Assembly: GCA_030704615.1 (NCBI GenBank)
Contig: CM060731.1
Coordinates: 68,368,756 to 68,432,755, forward strand
Reading direction: 5' to 3'
Length of the DNA stretch: 64,000 bases
From: Takakia lepidozioides
Lineage: Eukaryota > Streptophyta > Takakiopsida > Takakiales > Takakiaceae
Part shown: one piece after another, positions 51,341-61,767 of the stretch
Layout of the letters: every line of letters begins with the position of its first letter
Numbering within the stretch: position 1 is the first letter of the stretch
Position numbers and translations under genes: made by a program
The notes under the pieces: generated by a model
The model's input: the letters and a program-made list of their open reading frames with translations, nothing else
What the model was told of the DNA's origin: nothing
The model's database searches: none

Positions 51341-51720
51341 AGCATGCCGCTTCCAGTTGACCATCTACCCATGTAGGTTTCTTGTAACTATCTTTCCACA
51401 GGGAATCATAGGTAATGTGGAGCTTGAAATCCAGCCCTCTTGGATGAATCTGGACCCACACTCTATCCCTGCTCCTTCAGCTATCCATGCCTCTGACAGC
51501 CTACAATTCTACAGCAAAACACCCAACCATACTGGTGTGGAGTTCTTCCCCAAAACACCCCAACCCTACTTATCACAATCTGAAATGCATCTGCTTCTCT
51601 CTGTAGTCCAACAGGCATTCGCCTTTTTGTCTCCATTGTCCCACCATTGGGGTCAGAAAGTGTTCACCCCAAAGCTTCTCCTCACCTCTATTATATGTTT
51701 TTGGATACTTCCCTGCTGCC
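51310..51720 (-). pseudogene. OSB PDF-motif gene fragment, both halves separated
   Basis: Minus strand, in order: a first half near 51690-51636 (damaged WWDNGDKKANA in one frame) and about 170 bases later the second half, 51465-51315, GLDFKLHITYDSLWKDS, PTWVDGQLEA. OSB proteins bind single-stranded DNA in plastids and mitochondria and restrain recombination; the PDF motif is WWDNR ... PDFKHK ... LW ... P-x-WV. No OB-fold is readable here. Confidence 0.6.
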
Positions 51721-51799
51721 ACACTGGCAGTAACTTGCCAAAGTCACTCCAAACCACCACAGATCTACCCAACGACCTAACTTACAGAATTCAATAGGC

Positions 51800-52628
51800 A
51801 TCTTGCGGCCGAGTCTGATGAGAGGGCAACACGGGCTGAAATAGGTTGAAGAAGAAGGTGCCCTACCACATTGTCCTTAACCTGTCCTGACCCATGGAGG
51901 ATTTGACCGATGACCTCTTGTGTGTGCTTCTTGTGTCTGTAGTCAGGTAATGTCGGATTGGTCTGTGAGATCAACCACTAGGGCGTAGCTGAGTAGTCAG
52001 AGATTGAAACACGCTTGCTAAGACCAAGCTGACTCTCCCAAGAACGGCGAGCTCGCTTCTCCTCGTCTCGTCTCCTTCTCCTCTTCTCCTTCGTGCATCA
52101 TTTGCTCAACGCCTCCATCCCACGCCCCTGCATATCCTGCTATCATCGCATTCCATCCATCCCTCAGCTATGTGGTGTGGCGCAGGAGACAAAAAAACGC
52201 CAAGTCCTAGCCCTCCTTTCTGTTCACGATTACACTAATGGGCAACCTTATTAGCAATTTTTTAACTTTTTAAAACCTAATGGGCAACCTTATTTGCATT
52301 ATATGTGCCTTCAAAATGACACGTGTAGTGATGTAGTCGTATAAATAGAGCTCTGAAACCATCTTCAGTCATGGAGTCATAAGATTCCATGAAACGTCGT
52401 CCACGTGTAGTCAAACATATCACACTAGTATAAACCATCCCTGTCATCATGGTCAACAATGTTTGACCAATGCTCCCTAACTTTCCGGAGTCATGTAGTG
52501 ATATCCATTACTACAAAGTCATAAAACTAAAATTGTAATGCATTTCAGCGCTCTGTAGTCATCTACCTAGTGCAGTTTTTATGACTCCGCCAAAGCCGTA
52601 GTCCTAAAAACGCTCATCTCTTGTAGTG
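51800..52628. mobile_element. CACTA element 3' end region and terminus
   Basis: Ends at 52620-52628 with CTTGTAGTG, which reads CACTACAAG from outside, the canonical plant CACTA end. The last 300 bases hold repeated ATGACTCC/GGAGTCAT, TGTAGTCAT and ATGTAGTG words, as expected for subterminal repeats. PPR sequence starts immediately outside. The TNP2 pseudogene 2.6 kb to the left may belong to it. No matching 5' end was found. Confidence 0.65.
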
Positions 52629-53135
52629 ACTATGGCTGAACGAGATGTGGTGTCGTGGAGTGCGATGCTTGCGGGGTATGCACAGCAGGGGTGCGGGATG
52701 GAGGCTCCAACCTATGAGCAAATGATGGGGGAAGGGGTGAAGCCCGCCGACATAAGATTTGTGTGTGTTTGCAGTGTGTCTGGTAGCCGTGGAAAAGGGC
52801 AAAGAGATCCCTGGTGACATGATTAAATCTGCAATTGTTTCCAGATGTCATCCTGAACACTTCTCTCTGGTGGCCATGTATGCCAAATATAGTAGCATTG
52901 AGGATGCCAAGGGAGTGTTCAAAACTATGGCTGAATGAGATGTGGTGTTGTGGACTGTGATGCTTGCAGGGTGTGCAGAGCAGGGGCGCTGGATGAGGCT
53001 TTGGAGACCTGAAAGCAAATGATGGGGGAAGGGGTGAAGTTCATCCACATCATGTTTGTGTGCGTTTGCAGTGCGTGTGCAAGCCTGGCAGCCCTAGAAA
53101 AGGGCATCGGAGGTGCATGGTTGCATCACCAAAGC
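52629..53135 (+). pseudogene. PPR repeat gene fragment 1
   Basis: Repeats read MAERDVVSWSAMLAGYAQQG, YEQMMGEGVKPADI, then frameshifted sequence with several stops, then MMGEGVKFIHIMFVCVCSAC and ASLAALEKG. These are S/L-type PPR units of organelle RNA-editing factors. Stops replace coding positions at about 52890 and 52936. It is cut at its 5' side by the CACTA terminus. Confidence 0.8.
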
Positions 53136-53139
53136 TGGA

Positions 53140-53225
53140 AATGTACCAGATGGATTAATAGCTACAAGAAACCTGCATGGGTAGATGGTCAATTAGAAGC
53201 CGCAGCAGCAGCGGCACAATGATAA
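53140..53225 (+). pseudogene. OSB PDF-motif second half joined to PPR
   Basis: Directly after the PPR fragment the frame reads INSYKKPAWVDGQLEAAAAAA, matching the end of the PDF motif in the 51.3 kb copy. The Ala run is encoded by GCAGCAGCAGCGGCA. Confidence 0.55.
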
Positions 53226-53394
53226 ACTCAGGCACTGGTAATGAAGGCACCTTCTTCAACACATTTCACCCTGTTTTTCCTTCTTGTCAGAATCGGCCCT
53301 AAATTTTCATGTTGAATTCTGCAAGTTAGCTGGTTGAGTGAGCCTTTGATAGTTTGGAGCGACTTTGACATGGTACTGCCAATGTGACAACAGG

Positions 53395-53485
53395 GAAGTA
53401 TCCTGGAATAGGTAAGACAAAGAGAAGTTGTGGAATGAATACTTTTCTGACCCCAGTCAATGGTGGGACAACCGAGGCAAAAAGG
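53395..53485 (+). pseudogene. OSB PDF-motif first half
   Basis: The frame LWNEYFSDPSQWWDNRGKK is the best-preserved first half of the motif in the window. It is followed within a few bases by PPR sequence, not by the second half. Confidence 0.6.
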
Positions 53486-54030
53486 TGAATGCCTGTCAGA
53501 TTACCAGATGTCATTCTGAACACTGTCTCTGCCCTGGTGGACATGTAGGCCAAATGTGGGTGCATCGAGAATGCCAAGAGAGTGTTCAACACTATGGCTG
53601 AATGAGATGTGATGTCGTGGAGTGCGATGCTTGCAGGGTATGCACAGCAGGGGTGCGGGATGGAGGCTTTGGAGACCTATGAGCAAATGATGGGGGAAGG
53701 GGTGAAGCCCGCCGACATAACGTTTGTGTGCGGTTTGCAGTGCGTCTGGCAGACCTGGAAAAGGGCAAAGAGATCAATGGTGACATCATCAAATCTGCAA
53801 TTGTACCAGATGTCATCCTAAACACTGCTCTGGTGGACATGTATGCCAAATGTGGGAGCATTGAGGATGCCAAGGGAGTTTTCAACACTATGGCTGAACG
53901 AGATGTGGTGTCGTGGAGTGCGATGCTTGTAGGGTGTGCACAGCAGGGGCATGGGATGGAGGCTTTGGAGACCTATGAGCAAATGATGGGGCAAGGGGTG
54001 AAGCCCAACCGCATCACGTTTGTGTGCAAG
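53486..54030 (+). pseudogene. PPR repeat gene fragment 2
   Basis: Two PPR unit groups: 53495-53740 (LPDVILNT; SWSAMLAGYAQQGCGMEAL; stop inside DM-AKCG and frameshifts) and 53740-54030, which is intact (ADLEKGKEINGDIIKSAIVP, TALVDMYAKCGSIEDAKGVF, MAERDVVSWSAMLVGCAQQG, QGVKPNRITFVC). High similarity between the groups shows recent duplication or homogenisation. Confidence 0.8.
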
Positions 54031-54142
54031 TTCCAGATTACCTATGATTCCCTGTGGATCAATATCTACTACCAACCTGCATGGGTAGATGGTCAACTAA
54101 GCTGCAGCAGCAGCGGCACAATTGATAAAATCAGGCACTGTT
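54031..54142 (+). pseudogene. OSB PDF-motif second half fused in frame to PPR
   Basis: The intact PPR frame runs without a stop into KFQITYDSLWINIYYQPAWV, DGQL, the second half of the PDF motif, and ends after SGTIDKIRHC. Together with 53395-53485 this makes a PDF motif whose two halves flank two PPR groups. Confidence 0.6.
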
Positions 54143-54151
54143 AATGAAGGC

Positions 54152-54335
54152 TGTCAAGTTAAATAAGCACAGTGTGAAAACAACTAGAATAAAGCTAGTT
54201 ATTTGTATTTAACACTTGGATTTAGGTCAAGTGTTAAGTTAGGTGTCAAGTTTAGTTTGACACCTGAACCGCCCTTATCTTCACGAGAGCGGCAGTCGCG
54301 CAGCTCATCTCTCTCGAGTTGAGCCTGCGCGACCG
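54152..54335. repeat. Dispersed repeat family B, copy 2 (uninterrupted)
   Basis: Matches both halves of 23319-24390. Here the palindrome TTAACACTTG ... CAAGTGTTAA (54209-54237) has only nine bases between its arms. Shares GGTGTCAAGTTTAGTTTGA and CTCATCTCTCTCGAGTT. Confidence 0.8.
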
Positions 54336-56924
54336 AGCTCCTGCATCGTTTAGGACTGAGTGTGCTTATGATGGGAGTATAGGTTGTTGTGGGGTGGAGT
54401 CCCCATAGCTTGGGGTGCCCCTGGCTCGACTTCTGTTTTTTAACAAGTGATAGCGATGGATTTCATGTTGTTTCTGGTGTGAACAGTGTGTCTCTTAGCT
54501 TGTTCTATCACTCGAGAGAGATGAGCTCTTACCTGTGAGTGCAAGGTAGGAGTTGAGGGTTAGCACTTGTATGATTACCTGTGTGAGAGTAGTGCTTAGT
54601 TTAAGAAGCTTAAAAAAAAACAAAATATGCAGGTTTCGATCAGCGTTGGTTCTGGCATGGCCGCCGGGCAGGACGGAGCTACACTGCATGGAAGCAGCCT
54701 TCGTTTTGGTCAGTGAGGAGACATCATGGAGTAGCAGCGATTGGCCGTTGGGAAACTGACCAAGTGCGAGACTTAAAGGGGTACCTGTGATCGAGCAGAT
54801 GGGTAGAACTTCTGTGCCTGGAGATGGCCGATCTGCTCGCCTTAGTTCGATGTGCACAGACCAGAAGCGGTCAGGAAAGGCAGCGGAAGAGCAGGTGGAG
54901 CTGGTGTAGTGGAGCCAGTTGAAGGAGGAGCTGTAAATCCGCCCCCTCCAGTAAATGCAGCGCCAACATGTAGAGCACGGCGCAGCGAGCTGGTTGAAGG
55001 TGAAGGCCCCGAGAGAGAAAGCCTAGCAGCAAAGTGATGGAGAACGGGGAGCCCATTGCTGGCATATCATCAACACTGCAAAACCAGGAGTCTCACAAAG
55101 CTTCATGCTACTTGTGATTGTGGCTGGGAAAGCTGCTTTCACCTGGTCGATTATATGCATAAGCAACCAGCTTCCTGACAAAAAGGGTTGTTGGGGGAAT
55201 TGTTGATTTCGGGGAGTGCAAGGTGCAAAGTCGTTTTTAAGTGCTTCAGGTTTGTACAAAGCCAAGTAGCTGTTGCTACCTTGCACCTTGGTTCCACCAT
55301 TTTGAGGTGGAAACTGGTGGAAAGTCGAATGGTGGTTCACAACCCAGCTTTCAACTCAGCACACTGCCCGAGTCCAAGTTTGTCACCATATATCTGACAC
55401 TGCTCCTCCGTCCCGCCAATGGTTCTGATTGTTGAAAGATAAGTTCTTCCTTTAAGACCAAGTCCTCTCAAGTCCTCCTGACTTGGTGCAGGATTGTGGC
55501 GATACAGGTCAAGGGAGCTCCAGCTCTACTTGTCTCATCATTGAACACTTCCAACTGATCACTTGCCTCTACTGTCATTTCGGCGTCAAGGGTACTTACT
55601 TCTGCACAGGTGCTGGTCCTGGGAGTCTTAGTGCGAGATACCACATTCATTTAATTGGTGCAGGAATATGAGCTCTATCAGCTTCTGAACTCCAGACTTT
55701 CCTGATTATCCCTTTGTCTGGTGTATGGGATGAACCCCGTCTGAAAACACCAACGATGAGCAAGGTGACCCGAACTGGGCAACAGAGAACTGGGACAACC
55801 CAGGTGCAGTTGGTGGCCTTGACCAGACCTCAAGGCCGTACTCATCCAACCGGTTAGTGGAAGATGGGAGGTGTGATGGTATTCATAGTATTCATGCAGC
55901 TGCCTTGGTGGGGACAGTGAATGCGAGACTGGCAGCTCAACTGGGCATTGGGATCGTAATTCAGTAGCAGGCTGATTGGAGTTAAAGAGGTTTGGTCATG
56001 CCAGTGTCCGAGCAGCCACTGAATCTTGGGTCAGATTTTTTTGAAGGTATGTTGCATTGCAGTAGGCAGTGTTCCAGGGATTCTGAAACCCCAAGCGAGC
56101 AGCATGTGCAAATCAGTGCACGGGTGAATTGAAGCCAACGCCCTACCTTTAGAATTCTATTTGCGATCTGCCAGAGAAAGACAGCCAGCTTTGCAGATGT
56201 TTGATTGAGGGCAACACTGCATAGCGAGGCCAGTGATTTGAATGCCGCTGAAATCTGTCACGGAAATGACCTGATTAGGTTTGGCTGAGCATGTAACCAA
56301 GTGTCAGGCAATGGAGGCAACGGCCCTTGCTGGAGGATGCATATCCAAGATGCAGGGATGGTCTGGATGATGCTGGCATAACTGCATTTCCTCTGGCTGC
56401 TCCTACAATCTGGTTTATGTGCCCCTGGCACTATAGTGCTGAGCCCGATTAGATATTTCCGATCTGGTGCTTTCCGGGTTGCATTGTAAGTGTTCCTGCT
56501 TTGTTGGGAATATTGGTGCAAAGGATTAAGGCTCAGCATAGCTACGGATCTCGACTGGAGGAGAGCCAGTCACTGGGAACGAGGGAACAAGAAACCAGGG
56601 AACGGGGAACCAAGACAAGTATTGAAAATAGAGTTTTCCTTGTATTTGTTTTGTCTTATATAAAAAAAGAAAAAAAAAAAAAGGTGTTATGTTTAAAAAG
56701 CCTGGTTGGTCATATCTTTGTCAAATGAGCTCCGTTTGACTCAGTTCTTGAGGGGATAGCTGCAGAAAGGGGATATCTACCTATAGCCTGGTTTTTGGTT
56801 TTGGGACTCTGCTAAAAATCTATGGAATTTTTAGAGTGTGAGTGTGCCATGAAAGATCCACAATTCTGTTTCTAGAACCTGTTCTGGTCTATATGAGAGA
56901 CAAATCTGTGGATGTTCTTCTTGT
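54336..56924. other. Long region without a recognised gene
   Basis: 2.6 kb with short frames on both strands (for example 54852-55037, 55188-55397, 56258-56539) that show no family pattern. An A-run at 56664-56680 follows a purine-rich stretch. It may be untranslated or LTR-like sequence of a decayed element. Confidence 0.35.
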
Positions 56925-57684
56925 ATGGCTGGGGGAAATGAGGACGTAATTGAAGGGCAAGTCTCGTCTCTTAGCCTGTGCACACAAGGGGACATGATTT
57001 ATGTTTCCCAAGGAACTCAGACTGATTTGAGTGGAGAACAGTTGGATGAGTTGATTGCATACTGGGAGTCAGGCATTAGCAGTAGACAACAAACTGCTGT
57101 AGTTGGCGTTGATGGCCTCAATGTTGCTTTGGATAGTCAGAACTCTGTTGGAGCCAGCAGTTCTGAAGCTGTAGGTGAAATACCAAAGTGGGTGAAAGCT
57201 AGGCTTGGAACACAACCAAAGACAGCCCCAGGGACCAAGATGTCCAGCCACAAGGCCGTGGTGTACTGGAGCAGAGGAGCAGGAGCTGCACAAGTTTGTG
57301 CAATCAGACATGGTTGCAGCGGATACGCTCTGCACAAGGCAACCACGAGCGGGGGTTCATTAGCAATGACAAGTTTGTTTTGCTTGAAGGAGATGCAGTC
57401 ATTCGCAATGAGGACACCCGCAACCGTCTCAAAGCTTTCGAGTTGAGAGACTATCAAACCCCCCTTTGTTTTCTTTCGTGTTCAGTGAGCGGGAGATAGG
57501 GGAGTATTGCTTTGTCTCTACCTGGCAGAAAGAGGAGGAGGGTTGGTTAGAGCGAGCTACTGTAGCTTGGGACAAGGTTAGTGGCAGGTTTCTGGACATA
57601 GATATACCTCCTACACCCTTACCATCATGCAGAGCGAGGCACTTTGAGAGAAGTCTGGCAGTTGATAGCATAGATCAGGATTAG
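56925..57684 (+). pseudogene. Unidentified open frame, frameshifted
   Basis: From MAGGNEDVIEGQVSSLSL (56925) the frame is open for 173 residues; it appears to continue in a second frame (SAQGNHERGFISNDKFVLLE, 57320-57470) and a third (EYCFVSTWQKEEEGWLERAT, DKVSGRFLDIDIPPT, stop 57684). The three parts read like one protein with two shifts. No family is recognised. Position just before the gypsy element suggests another transposon or an extra element ORF. Confidence 0.4.
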
Positions 57685-58160
57685 ATCTTGCTTGGGGGCT
57701 TCTATTCTTCCCCTCCATCTCTGTACTATTTTCATTACCTTGTACTCGTAGTTGCCAAAGCCTCTCTTGGTGGAGGCCAGTCAGGGGGGTTTTGGGCTGG
57801 GCTATTCTGCAGGATGAGCATTGCAGCTGGATTTTGGTGTGGGGGTGTTGATGTTTTGATTTCTTGTGTTTGGATCCTCCCCAACACCTGCATGCTTGAC
57901 TGTGCGCCATGTTGGTTTTGTGTGGGCGCTTGCTTTCATAGGGATTAGGCCGGATTTGATCACCGATCAATCCTAGAGTATGCTGTCGGTGATGAGGCTG
58001 GAGTGATGACCAGCAAGACCACCAGTGTTTCTTCTATGGTGAGGCTGGGTTGATGACCAGCCAACCATAGGTTCTTGCGGTGGATGCAGGTGCAGGTGCC
58101 CTGAGCCACTGGGATATGACCTTAAACTGCAACAGGTGCCTACCCGTGTCACTATTAGAT
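57685..58160. other. Possible 5' LTR region of the gypsy element
   Basis: Contains a short repeat (GGTGAGGCTGG..TGATGACCAGC, twice near 57990-58060). It lies directly before a primer-binding-site-like sequence. No second LTR is in the window, so the boundaries cannot be tested. Confidence 0.35.
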
Positions 58161-58173
58161 TAGTAATAGAGCC
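58161..58173 (+). other. Primer-binding-site-like sequence
   Basis: TAGTAATAGAGCC matches 10 of 13 bases of TGGTATCAGAGCC, the site complementary to initiator methionine tRNA used by most plant LTR elements. It is 35 bases before the gag frame. Confidence 0.5.
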
Positions 58174-58207
58174 TTATAGTGTCACGTGGGGGAGGTGCAC
58201 ATTGTGA

Positions 58208-59803
58208 GTGTCATCACGGAGTTACCCATCTGAGGGGAGTACGGCTACAGGCAGTAGCAGTGAGAGTGGGTTCACCAGACGAGGTGTTCGTTTCAGACCA
58301 CCTTCACCTCCACCCTCAACTAGTGGAGAGTCAGACACAGACTCGGAGGCTTCATCAACAGGTGTGCAGTTTCATTCGCCATTGTTGTGGGACGACATGG
58401 AGGAGATGTATGGAGCTACCAAGGGGCCTCGTAGGTACTCTGGAGCTGTGGGCACATCGAGTTGGATGACTTTATCCAGGAGTTCGACAGCTGGTGTGAT
58501 TTGTAGCAGATGCGCAATCCACAGCTATTCACCCCATTCATGGCGTGGAAGGGACTGTTCCAGCATTTGGAAGGCCCGCCTATGGACGATTACCATGAGT
58601 TCAGGCGAGGACATGAAGCAGAGATTGAGAAGTGGAGGATGTATTGGTCACCTGACTACGTCTCCATTACTTGAGGCACGACGCGACCAGTAGCTGCATC
58701 AGTACCAATATCTCCCACTGCAGCACTAGTAGTGGAACAAGTAGTGCCGGTACTTCTGCAGGTGGTACCAGTTCAAAAGGTGCTACTACTCCTCCTGCCA
58801 CAACTACAACACATGTGCCTAGATTCAACCCGGTGGTGGAGTTCTTCCAGGAGTTGCGGAGGAACTACCAAGGTGTATGGACAGAGAAGCTGCGAAGTTT
58901 GCAAGACTTCCAGCGCAAACCAGTGAGAGCTTGCGAGAGGCCTACACTCGTATGAGGCGCTTCATAAGTGTGACCCAGGGGTTACTGAAGCTCAGGCAAT
59001 CCAGTTCTGGTATGGAATTTTGGACAAGGAGCTCAGGAGAAGGGTGCGGGATGCAACCCTGTTACAAGCAGCCCAACCCACATTAACAGATGTGTTTCTG
59101 CTGGCTGAGCGGATTGAGCTCAACATGGTGGAGGAGCGAGTTGTTACCATTGGGTTTGGCAAGGACATGTCTGCACGAGGCGCAGCTGCCAGCCCACAGG
59201 CACAAGGGACTACCCAACAGCGTGGTCAGGGGGGCAAGGTTTCCCAACCCAAGTTCCATGGAGCTTACAGGGACCTCAGGTGCAGAGGCCCGTGGCATCT
59301 TTTGCAGGCCAACAGCAACCAGGGGTGATATGTTGGACATGTGGAGGACCCCATGTCAAGAGAGATTGCCTAGAGAGTGGCAAAGGCCGGCACAAACACA
59401 GCCTGCACAGTTGCAGTGTGGGCATTGTGGCAAGTATGGGCATGGAGATGCCCAGTGTTATGACTTGCATCCTGAGTTGCGCCCAGGCCAGTTCCAAGGG
59501 AACAATGGTGGCCGGGGCGAGGTGGACCAGCCCAGAGAGGACGGTGGTCGGGCACGAGGTGCAGGCCAAGGGCAAGCTCAACATGGCCAAGGACGCGGAG
59601 GTCAGGGTGTTGACCAAGGCATGGCCAACCGGCTTCAGCAGCTAGAGCAGAAGCTCGCTGCCATGGCTACAGCTCAGGCAGTACCGGCTCCCAGGCGGGA
59701 TGGTCCACCTCCTGCTCCTGAGGGAGAAGATATGGGAGGCATGGGATTCATGTGCGCAGCACTACCACTAGAGCAGGTGGAGTCTGCTGCAGCCGTGACT
59801 TGA
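58208..59803 (+). pseudogene. gag polyprotein of the gypsy element
   Basis: Forms the retrotransposon particle and packages RNA. The N-terminus is Ser/Pro/Thr-rich. A capsid-like region follows (GLFQHLEGPPMDDYHEF; FFQELRRNYQGVW; LREAYTRMRRFISV; QFWYGILDKELRRRVRDATL). Two CCHC knuckles are C-x2-C-x4-H-x4-C: CWTCGGPHVKRDC (59331-59369) and CGHCGKYGHGDAQC (59417-59458), then a Gly/Gln/Arg-rich tail and a short coiled coil (RLQQLEQKLAAMATAQ). At least four frameshifts. No in-frame ATG at the start: the frame opens at a GTG after a stop. Confidence 0.8.
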
Positions 59804-59971
59804 GCAGCAGCACGAGTTCCTGAGCCACGAGGCAGAGGTGGAGTTGGATCCACAACGTGGGGAGGCAAGCCGTCAGGCGAGGCTGCCTCAGTCATTCACC
59901 TTGGCGGAGACAGTGTCAACGCCATCCATGGCACTAGTTCTCGCCCGACTGTTACCGAGGCGGAGGTTTCT

Positions 59972-60780
59972 ATGCCATTGGGGAGAGCTACACGTGCATC
60001 ACTGACACCTGCTGCCAAGGCTAGTGCAGCCGGTGTGTTGTTGGGGGCAGCCACCTTTGTGTGTCAAGCCCCACTATTCTTGGCAACCATGATTGCGACG
60101 CGGGGGGTAAGACCAGCTGCAGTGTTCAGACTAGCAGCAACACTCTGTGAGAGTGGGGAGGTCACTTCATCTTTTGCGGAGTTACTGGAAGGTGTAGTGG
60201 CAGAGGGATCCTCGGATTTGAGGGTCAAGACTGCCACGGCTGCGCCATGGCAAGCTGCAGCTGCCAGGTTGACAGAGCTACCAGCTAGGCTAGCCTTTGA
60301 GCGTCATGGTGACACCTGGAGTTGTCTTGTTAGACAACCAGGATGGCATTTTCTCTTTGAGTGGACCGGCAGGCAAGAAGTACCGGCCACTGCGGGTCTT
60401 GTTGGACTCGGAGCTCAGCCATTGATGTTGGGCAGAGCTGCTATTGCAGGTTTGGGCCTCATGGAGGCGGATATGGAGCCTTGTCCTTTCCAGATATAGA
60501 CATCTCTGGGAGGATCAGAGCAGGCTCGGGGCATGACACGACATCAGTTGGCATTAGACTGCAGCCGGATCATCCTATCGATGGCTCAGTAATGCGAGCC
60601 AAGGCCATTGTGACAGACGCGGTCTCTTACGATGTCCTCGTTGGGGGGGCAGTGTTATACCCCATGGGCTTCACCCTGGACTTTTGGGAGGAGTCAGCAT
60701 TCTACAGGCCTGGATCCATTGGGGTACGAGCAAGGATTTGCAGCAGGTTGCTGATCGACGGGTGCAACAAGCCTGGGTAG
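59972..60780 (+). pseudogene. Retropepsin-like protease region of the gypsy element
   Basis: An open frame rich in Ala runs into an aspartic protease. Its active site reads LLDS in one frame and GAQPLMLG in the next (60394-60435), which together make the DSGAQ-type loop broken by one missing base. The flap and C-terminal part (SYDVLVGGAVLYPMGFTLDFW, 60620-60690) are in another frame. Inactive as read. Confidence 0.7.
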
Positions 60781-60857
60781 AGGCTTTTGTACCGTCAGGA
60801 GAGGAGGAGAGTGCGGGTATTGCACCAGGACCACCTCAGTTGTCACCATTGGATACC

Positions 60858-61767
60858 ACACCTATTGTGTGGCAGTATCCGGATGAAGGCATTTGCCTTC
60901 TGGACTTGTTTGGCGGGATCAGCACCGGATTGGCTGCTATGCTACAGGCAGGTGTGCGGGTAAGGCGTTACCTGTATGTGGAGAGGGATGAGACTGCACG
61001 ACGTGTCTCACTACGCCATGTTGCTCAGTTGGTACAGTAGTACCCTGCTTTGTTGCCAGTGACCAACAAGCCTTGCCAGCAGACATTTCGTTGCTGGGGG
61101 CGCCGGATTTGGAGCAGGTTGGCTCCATTGATCTGGTAGTGGCAGGTTGGCCCTGCCAAGGGCATTCATCAGCCGGGCATGGCAATGGATTGCAAACTCG
61201 AGGACGGGTCTGTTTTGGGAGATGGTGCGGATTTTGCGCCACTTGCAACTTCATCAAGCTGTATCGCCAACATACATCTTGGAGAATGTGCCACTGATGG
61301 GCAATTCTCGGGCCAGGGTGATGGCCAGTGTGCATCAAGTCCGGTCGTGGCTTGGGTCAGCAGTGATGCTGGATGCAGCTGCAGTGGGATCACGGGCTCA
61401 TCGTCCACGGCTATGGTGGACTAACTTGATGCCACCTGCACTGCTCAAGCGTGCATTTGATTGGGGTGCAGCGGCCAACACACCTCATAGTGGACAACAT
61501 TTTGGACACAGGGAGCAGTCTCAACGTGTGAGACACGATGACCGTTCGCCTTTGGCAGTGGTCAACAGGGTGGGTCAACCACGAGCAGCATTACCTACAC
61601 TGCTCAGCTTCCCAGGATCCCATGCTTTTCGGGATGGTGGACCTGGCCTCCTGTGGGATGCTCAGTTGCAACAGTTAGTGAGAGCCTGGTATGCCAACAG
61701 CGGAGAGAGGGCAAAGGGGGTTTTAGTCCATCTGGGAGGGGACCACGTTGGTGCCTTCTCTTTCTGA
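60858..61767 (+). pseudogene. C5 cytosine DNA methyltransferase domain within the gypsy pol region
   Basis: Transfers a methyl group from SAM to cytosine C5 when intact. Motif I: ICLLDLFGGISTGLAA (60891 on), followed by YLYVERDE, the usual acidic ribose-binding site. Motif IV: DLVVAGWPCQGHSSAG with the catalytic Cys codon at 61154-61156. Then GLFWEMVRILRHLQ; motif VI: YILENVPLMG (ENV codons 61282-61290); SRARVMASVHQVRSWLGSAV; motif VIII-like GSRAHRPRLWWTNL (61387-61428), close in layout to the DNMT3/DRM group (AHRARYFWGNLP). Later parts (motifs IX-X) are not clear; the frame ends GGDHVGAFSF at 61767. About 300 residues, with no target-recognition region as large as in MET1/CMT. Lesions: stop at 61038, one frameshift before 61070 and one near 61195. 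Confidence 0.85.

Noticed and set aside
61147-61767. Treating the methyltransferase region as an independent host gene
   Set aside because: There are no introns or separate start, and protease and reverse transcriptase of one element flank it on the same strand at normal pol spacing.
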